A DNA stretch of 64,000 nt from contig OU015567.1 of NCBI GenBank assembly GCA_907165135.1, positions 12,281,001-12,345,000 of the forward strand. Direction: 5' to 3'. Origin of the DNA: Oikopleura dioica. Lineage: Eukaryota > Chordata > Appendicularia > Copelata > Oikopleuridae. Below are positions 57,781 through 64,000 of the stretch, piece after piece; within the stretch, counting starts at the first letter, position 1, and the number at the start of each line of letters is the position of its first letter. A model generated the notes under the pieces. It saw only the letters and a program-made list of their open reading frames with translations, was not told the origin of the DNA and did no database searches. The position numbers and the translations under genes are program-made.

Positions 57781-58245
57781 ATGAATATCTCGTCTTTATT
57801 TCTTATCTTTCACGCGACGGTCACAGCTCAAGAAGCCGAAATCACCACAAAAGCAAGCCCAGTTGACTTGTCTAACTCGACAGAGGCAGAAGTTGAGCCA
57901 GAGGTCGAAAACATGGCAAACCCAGCAACAGAAAGTCCAGATTTATCTCCTAAAAATGGAACGACTACAGATACGCCTCTTGTTCGTCCAATTACCAGGT
58001 ATCTATGGCCAATTATACGTAGATTCGTAAACGCATGATCAAATAGATAGTGCTCTTTGAATTATCCTAATCAATCAACATAGCTAAGATATGATATCTT
58101 CTTCAATTCTAGCGCACCCATTGAATCCGGCTTCGACTTCGGCAGCTTCATCGGTGGCGCCGTTCTAGCGTTTGGCGTCACGGCAACGGTCTATTTCGGC
58201 ATAAAATTCTACCGCGCGCATAATCCCGATTATCGTCATATTTAA
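57781..58245 (+). CDS. CD164: CD164/porimin-like sialomucin
   Basis: ATG 57781 directly follows TTTTAGA, a trans-splice-like acceptor, 33 bp after the upstream stop. The signal peptide is MNISSLFLIFHATVTAQ, then a Thr/Ser/Glu-rich outer part (NSTEAEVEPEVENMA). After one intron comes the conserved juxtamembrane and membrane block FDFGSFIGGAVLAFGVTAT and the short tail with a terminal NPDYRHI tyrosine motif, as in CD164, where the tail directs endosomal/lysosomal sorting. Single-pass type I sialomucin. Confidence 0.8.
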
Positions 58246-58617
58246 AAGTCGCTCATAAAAATACGCAAATCGTACTCCAACTTTGTATCAATCCATATAT
58301 TTCAAGAATGAGCTTCTTTGCCGATTCCTACCGCTAGAAATCGGCAAAAAAGCGTCATTTTTACACACTTTTGTTCATAATTTATGATAGTCATTATTTT
58401 CCTTCTTCGTATAAAATCAAACCGTCTCGTGTTATACAGTCATTTTACTCACGCCTTTTTATTCTTCAACCTTCGAAGGACTTTTTATCATGACACACAC
58501 AAATACAGTTTACTCGTTCAATCTCTTTTGCAAAAACAAACTTTTAAACCGCCAAAATACGAAAAATAAAATCGCAACAAAAAAAAACAACCGTTTTTAA
58601 CTTGTGTTACTTGCAGA
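58246..58617. other. Intergenic region, nothing recognised
   Basis: AT-rich spacer containing a small inverted repeat (GCCGATTTCTAGCGG.. region 58318-58350: TGCCGATTCC and AATCGGCA). It ends in TTGCAG directly before the next AATG. Confidence 0.5.
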
Positions 58618-59338
58618 ATGATTGTTTTATTTTCGGGAAAGCGGAAATCGGGGAAGGATTTTGTTGCAGAAAAGCTTCAGGTTTGCTTTTTTCTAGGATA
58701 AGGGCTTATTTTAAACCCCCTTTCAAGGCTCTCAACCCTTTTTCTCGGCCAATGAGAATCATCAGACTTTCTGCACCTTTGAAAAAAGCATACGCATCAG
58801 AGCATCCTGGAGTTGACTATCAACAACTTCTGGTAAAAACCCTTATCTACCCTTAAATTTTTATCTTAGCTACTGTAGACTAGTGGGGAGTACAAGGAAA
58901 AGTACAGAGCAGATATGGTTCGCTGGGGTGAAGCAAAGCGAAATTCTGACCCGAATTATTTTGTGAAACTTTCTTTTGCTGACTTGGATGTTCATTTGTA
59001 AGTTTGTGTTTTTAACGATTTGAAGGTTTAACAAAGCGCGTAGAAAAAGCTCGTTGGTGGTTGTCTCCGATTGTAGGAGAAAAACGGACATTGAAAGCAT
59101 CAAGAAGCTGTTTGATGATCCAGGCTATCACAACCAACTGGCGATAGTTACAGTCAGAATCGAAGCCACCCGGGAGGCCCGAGAGTCACGCGGGTTCACC
59201 TTTACTGCTGGTATCGACGATTGCGAGACAGAATGTGGCCTGGACGATTACACCCACGATTTTATCTTCAAAAATGACTCCGGCGGCGATATTTTACCGT
59301 TGATCGATTTTCTCGACGCCCGACTCGAAGCACCATAA
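58618..59338 (+). CDS. PMVK: Phosphomevalonate kinase
   Basis: ATG 58618 follows TTGCAGA. Conserved blocks: MIVLFSGKRKSGKDFVAEKL (P-loop type), RLSAPLKKAYASEHPGVDY, GEYKEKYRADMVRWGEAKR, VVVSDCRRKTDIESIKKLF and GFTFTAGIDDCETECGLDD. This is the animal-type (non-GHMP, NMP-kinase fold) phosphomevalonate kinase, which converts mevalonate-5-phosphate to the diphosphate in isoprenoid and sterol synthesis. The next coding gene, SCAP, controls the same pathway. Confidence 0.95.
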
Positions 59339-59387
59339 TGCCCCTTTACGCTGGAATTTCCGTACTTTTTCCAAACGGTTGTTCTTT

Positions 59388-59533
59388 AGCTTTGCGCAGT
59401 GGCAGTATCGTAAACGATGAGGTTTATCCGAGTTGCGATTATTGCTAATTGAAAACTATACCCAATACCCCGCCATGCGGACGTGAAATACCGTCCACAT
59501 AGGCAATTTCTGAAGGAGGCTACGGTCTCCTCG
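59388..59533 (+). ncRNA. RNU4: U4 spliceosomal snRNA
   Basis: The sequence starts AGCTTTGCGCAGTGGCAGTA, followed by TGAGGTTTATCCGAG and GATTATTGCTAATTGAAAAC, the U6-pairing stem II/stem I and 5' stem-loop regions of U4. CCAATACCCCGCC and the central hairpin follow, then GGCAATTTCTGAAGG (Sm-site region) and the 3' hairpin GGAGGCTACGGTCTCC. Length about 145 nt, as usual. The 3' end is approximate. Confidence 0.93.
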
Positions 59534-59792
59534 TCTTATCGAAACTCTAAAACCCTGACTTCTAACTGGCTATAATCGTCGATCATTTGCCACTAGAAAA
59601 TCCCGGGAAATCCACCAAGTCATCAATAATTAATTTACTTTTGTCTAGATTGCTTGATTTCGCCCTTTTTTCAGGCCTTCGAGCCAACATTTATCTCTGG
59701 CCTACCTTTCCTCCTAAAATACCTCAGAAAACGCATCTTCTTATTTTGATAATCCCCCATTTGGCCATTTAGAATGTAAAAACCATGAATCG

Positions 59793-62700
59793 GTGTCGAT
59801 GAGCATGAAAGAAAACCGAAAAACAACGAGCAATTGGGTCAAGAGAAACTTGAGGCGCTTGATTCGTCGAAACTACGTAAGATGGGCTACGGTTATCGCC
59901 AAGTATCCCTTCTGCCTCATTTTCATCAGCGTCGTTTTCACCTTGATATGTAAGCCAGGCCCGTTTTCTATCCATTCTCAAATTGTTCTAGGCTGTCTTT
60001 CTTTTACTTAAAAACTCCTTATTCGATCCACTCACTCCCATCGGAGAACTTCTCGGAGAACAAGCCAGAAGGATACATCCTCCAGTTTGAATTTGAAAAC
60101 AAGCATCCTACGAGAAAACTCATCGAAGAAACAACGAAAATTATCCGGAATCATGAATATTTGTCGAACAACTGTGTTCACGGAGAATCGCTAAAGTCGG
60201 GAATTCCACCAGAGCTGTCAAAAGTGATCCCGAATCATTCCTGTCTCATCTTTTCGCCGGCGAATCTTCCTGATTCTGATCACGAATTTCCGCGAAATAT
60301 TGAACAGTTATTCAAGGGAAAGTTCTAATTCTACAAATAACGATGCCAGTTTACCTTCTTTACAGGGGTGATTTTATAATGAGAGCCCTCTGTGTTGATG
60401 GCACATCTGTTAGATGGAACCATTCAAGTAGCGTCACAAAAAGGCAGCGCGCATTTTATGGGGGTCCAAGTGGAAACACTATCCACCCGTTGTTACCGTG
60501 GTTTTGCGACATGACATTGATCCACAAGCACCTTGGCTTCTCACTTTGGCAAGGGATCTATTTCCAGCGAGCGCTAGCGAAAACGTGTCAACCCAAGGTC
60601 AGTGCCCCTGCCAATTATTCTATCAAAGAATTTATTTTCGTATGCAGATCCGGGACCGAACCATTGATCAACATAAATTTCCATTTTGGGTATCCCGCGA
60701 CGATTGATTGGTTGGTTTATCTCTCAGCGGGCATCTTACTGTACGTTTATTATTACGTTACGGTCAGAAAGATGAATTTTCTCGAATCCAGGAAGGTTTT
60801 TGAGCAATTTTTACGCTCAATAGCAATTTTTTCTTTTAAAACCGGGCCAAGTATTATCACCAGTGCTGCTGTCTGTGGAACACTGATAATGTCTCTAATG
60901 GTCGCTTTAGGATCTTGCCTCGGTAAAAACTATTTCTTTGGTAAACGAGCTTACTCCTTTCTAGCGCTGGATCTGGACATTTATGTCGAGTCCGGACCGT
61001 TCGAGCGCGGAATCGGCTGGATTTTCATCTACTACACTTTTACGTTTATTGCGTTTGAATCTGTACTGATGCTGACGAAGTGTATCATAGAAACGCCTGT
61101 CGAAGGAAGCAGTTTTTTATATCTTATGTAATGTTCATTCTCGGCCAGGGAAGGGAAAGCTTGGGGATCAAAGAATATGATCAATCTGCGCTTACTAGAG
61201 CCCTGGCTGAGCTCCAAAATTGTTTACGAAACTCGCTTTGAAGAGGGGCCAACTGAGCGGATCGCGCACGGATTGCTCCGCGGCGGGTGCCACCTCTCGA
61301 AGTTCTTCTTCGCTCAATTAGCGCTGACCATGATTGGCTCGATCTCCGAATACTCTCGCAGGAATACAGTTCAACGCAGTAGTGCTCGGACAGTTTCACT
61401 TTTAACTCGTTTGGGGGTTTAATTAGTAAGTCGCCGCGTTGGATGGCGGCCAATCAAAGAGTGATTAAAAATTGGGAGAAGAAAAAATCGACAAAATACT
61501 TCCGCGATTAGTCGATTTTTTCTAGCAAAAAGTCGAGTTTCAGGCGATTATTCCAAGGCCGGGACGAGTGCAATACAGATGCTTCGATATTCGTCTGTAC
61601 AGACACTCTGACGAGACCTAGAATTCTCACCGATCAAATTTCCCTCTCTCTTTCTCAGTCGGATGTTTTCAGAATTTCTACAAGTCGGGACCAGTGCAAT
61701 ATTAATTCAGAAAAGTAAAACAAATGCACAAAATCGCGACTGGTAGACTTTCGTAATTAGCTTTTTAATTTGTCTTCTTCTCTCTATTTTTTTCGAAATG
61801 CTCTTTCTCTCTTTGTCCCTATTTTTCTCTCTGAGTGGTCGAGCTAAATAGGCCGCGCGGGATAAACGAGACTCCGCCCGGGGGGAGCGCGCGCGTGAAC
61901 TCTCGCTCTCCCGCCCTCCAGTGGTATTTCTCGGTCAGCTGCCCCCGCCCAGCAAGTCACGGATTTATCACCAATGATTTCGAGCTACTTGGATATTTCT
62001 CAGCCTTTTTGGAGTGAGGAAATCATCTGTTCCACTTGATCTCTTTGTCCTTAGATTATTAAAAGAAGTTAGTATTGAATGACTCGTATTTCGTTTCCTG
62101 TCTGCGAGACAGCGCTTTGAAGTTTTTATTACTATTTTTCGAGTTATAAACGGTGCTTCCCGTCGCCGGGAGCGGCGAGGAATAGAGCTACCGGGAGAAA
62201 TTGATTTCGCCCCTGGCCTCAGGTGATTGGATGCTCTTTTGGCCAGCACAAGCCGTGATTGGTTCAAACGAGTTTCTCATCTCTCTTTATTCTGTCGTTG
62301 AGGACAAAGGGAAAGTCATCCACTTGACCTGAGTGGGATTCATTAGCTTTATGACTCACTGTATTCAAAGTTTGAAGAGCTGGTAAACGGCTAAATAATT
62401 TTCTTATGGGCCAAGGGAGAAAAAGGTTGAAAATGTTGAATTGTTACCAGTTTCTCCATCTTTGCTCTGATTATGGTTCTCTCGCACTCTGCTCTTCTTC
62501 ATGAATGGCTTGTAAACTTGTTTATTTGTGACAAGAATAGTTCGTTTTTGACCTTCATAAAGGATTTACGAGCCATTGATAGTCTTTCTTCGCCCCTATT
62601 CTCTTTCTCGAGCTCAAGCAACTTGAGCGATCAGGTAAAGAAAAAAAAACTCTTGAAGCATTACGCAAACTTTTTAGAACCAAAATGGATTCACAAAAGA

Positions 62701-64000
62701 TCTGGAGCCGCAATAAGATTGCGTCGTTATTGGAATTCCAGGAATTCTGGAAAGTTCGGGGAGGACACTCTCGAAGGAAAGGGCATATTCTAGAGTTTTT
62801 TCTCTTTTTGATAATAGCCAGGAATCTTGAATCAATCAAAAATTTTGACATTGGCCGTTTGATTGAGATAAAAATACGTCTGTCTGAGACCATCAAAATA
62901 AGTTCACGATGTGCCGAGTCTCCGAGTCTCACCGCTTTATGATTTGTAAGCTCTTTTCGTAAATTTATATACCAATCACTTTTTACGAGCGTACAAGAAA
63001 TTTGTTTGTCAGAACTTTTTCACGCCCTCAATGTAGATGTGACCCCGTTGGTCGACCTTGGGGAGAATCATATTGACCCGATTGAGGGGATGTTCCAGCC
63101 ACTGAGGATCAAGTTGTTAAAAACATGGGCCCACAAGGCAATTCTGCAGAAAATTGCGATGATTGTCTTTATAACTTGGATTGGTTATCGAGTTTTTATG
63201 GTCGATCCAAGTGAAATAAACAACGACTACGATGACAATGACCTGAGTTTGCTACACTGCCGTGGGCGTATGCTTTCCAACTCTATTCAAGAGATATTCG
63301 CGGAAAGCATCTATCCTTCCTTCCTCGAATTCGTGTTCCTTTCGATCCCAGTGGCTCCCGTCCGATCCCAATCTATCAGAAAACGAAGGATTCTCCTCGC
63401 TTGACCCAGTTTGTCTCCTGGAAACTTGCTTCGCTGATTATCGCCTTTGCAGCAGCTATTTATAAGCTTTATAAGGTGAGAAATAAAACAAATAATTCCC
63501 GTGTCATGGGAGTGACCCTGTTATTGTAACACCTGGATTGGAATTAACAAATTTTTTCTGTGAAATGATTATGACCTGATTTCAGTAGTTATTTTTAGGC
63601 GTACGAGAGGAAGATCGAAATCAACAAGTCATTTGTGGAGTATTTTGATTCCCGGAAGTCCTCGAAATCGCTCTATGAAGATGTCGCGCTGGAAAAACAT
63701 TTGGAGTTGGAATTCACCATCGATCATGTTACACAAGATGAAGAAACTGGGAACCTGCTTTTAGTTGACTCTTCCGGATCTTTGACGATTTTTGATGCTT
63801 CAAGTAACAAAATTGTCGCTCAGAAGCTGTCTCAGATTTCTTCTTATCGCGCTTCCACGACATCAGATTCGAGACATCATTTTACCGAGGACGATAATCC
63901 ATTGATATCTGACGATGAGACTGTTTGGTCTATCGGACTTCATCAAAACAACATCATTCTTGGCTTATCTTCTGGGAACGTGAAGTTTTTGCAGGTTTCA
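59793..64000 (+). CDS. SCAP: SREBP cleavage-activating protein (5' part; continues past the window)
   Basis: The N-terminus (MSMSMKENRKTTSNWVKRN) leads to a first membrane segment (FCLIFISVVFTLI). The luminal loop contains NCVHGESLKSGIPPELSKVI and CLIFSPANLPDSD, the conserved SCAP loop 1, then YPPVVTVVLRHDIDP. Next come YLSAGILLYVYYYVTVRKM, FIAFESVLMLTKCIIETPV, RIAHGLLRGGCHLSKFFFAQ (sterol-sensing domain), FSIFALIMVLSHSALLHEWL, PLRIKLLKTWAHKAIL, a last span (ASLIIAFAAAIYKLYK) and the start of the WD-repeat part. One-base breaks lie near 60002-60005, 60314-60315 and 60460-60464. Two introns (61106-61243; about 61371-62448) are GA-AG. SCAP escorts SREBP to the Golgi under sterol control. Confidence 0.88.
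61106..61243 (+). other. 138-nt GA-AG intron in SCAP, flanked by GAAG
   Basis: SCAP has six residues between the conserved TPV and RIA(H/Q)G. Removing 61106-61243 gives TPV-EEGPTE-RIAHG, exactly six. The intron begins GAAGCAG and ends TTTGAAG. GAAG is repeated at 61102-61105 and 61240-61243. Confidence 0.65.
61371..62448 (+). other. Long (about 1.1 kb) GA-AG intron in SCAP
   Basis: SISEYSR (to about 61370) and FSIFALIMV (from about 62449) are contiguous in SCAP-like sequence, so the intervening kilobase is intron or insertion. It starts GAATACAGTTCAAC and ends TTACCAG. It is GC-richer than its surroundings in places (61850-61920, 62155-62215) and contains two diverged GGGACNAGTGCAATA motifs (about 61562 and 61688). 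The AG-flanked ends are read by eye. Confidence 0.45.

Overview
The window is nuclear DNA of a compact-genome animal, most probably the larvacean tunicate Oikopleura dioica or a close relative. The gene set is metazoan (SCAP, CFAP91, TBCB, TMEM115, SPRYD7, MEAF6, PMVK, ZNHIT3, TFIIS, a GCKIII kinase, a Src kinase, a U4 snRNA gene). Most introns are about 38-50 nt, genes lie tens to hundreds of bases apart, several starts are directly preceded by an AG|AATG acceptor as expected for spliced-leader trans-splicing, and several introns are GA-AG rather than GT-AG. All of these are known features of O. dioica.

Layout. 0-10 kb: a cysteine-rich secreted protein, a threonine-rich mucin-like protein (minus), a chymotrypsin-like protease (minus) and a long secreted protease with a second, catalytically dead protease domain (plus). 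From 10.02 kb a secreted sushi-like/carbohydrate-binding-like gene begins. It is cut in its Pro/Thr linker by a 17.6-kb element and resumes at 27.98 kb.

10391-27976 is the most unusual part: a giant mobile element with 286/288-bp, nearly identical inverted termini and an ACT target duplication. The host reading frame is restored exactly if the element and one ACT are removed. It carries a fusion-glycoprotein-like membrane protein, a zinc-finger DDE-type transposase that appears fused to a C48 (Ulp1-like) cysteine protease, a second SENP-like C48 protease on the other strand, a small PIP-box protein, a Thr-rich membrane protein, decayed reading frames and smaller repeats. I do not recognise it as a named superfamily.

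28.8-64 kb is gene-dense: a Cys-rich secreted protein, two unrecognised minus-strand genes, a carbohydrate sulfotransferase, beta-hexosaminidase and ZNHIT3 (minus), then a plus-strand run: TFIIS, STK24/25/26-like kinase, CFAP91, TBCB, a mitochondrial membrane protein, TMEM115, a Src kinase, SPRYD7, an OSER1-like protein, MEAF6, a mitochondrial HTH protein, a CD164-like sialomucin, PMVK, U4 snRNA and the first part of SCAP. PMVK and SCAP both belong to sterol metabolism and its control.

Two themes recur. First, transposon-like insertions coincide with introns: an 806-bp hAT-type MITE lies in the first coding exon of the Src gene and can be removed as a GT-AG intron, and several GA-AG introns are flanked by 4-5 bp direct repeats, some with inverted ends. 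Second, about a dozen conserved genes are off by one base at short homopolymers, always as if one base were missing; the likeliest cause is residual assembly error. Splice sites, exon joins and families were read by eye; no alignment or database search was run.
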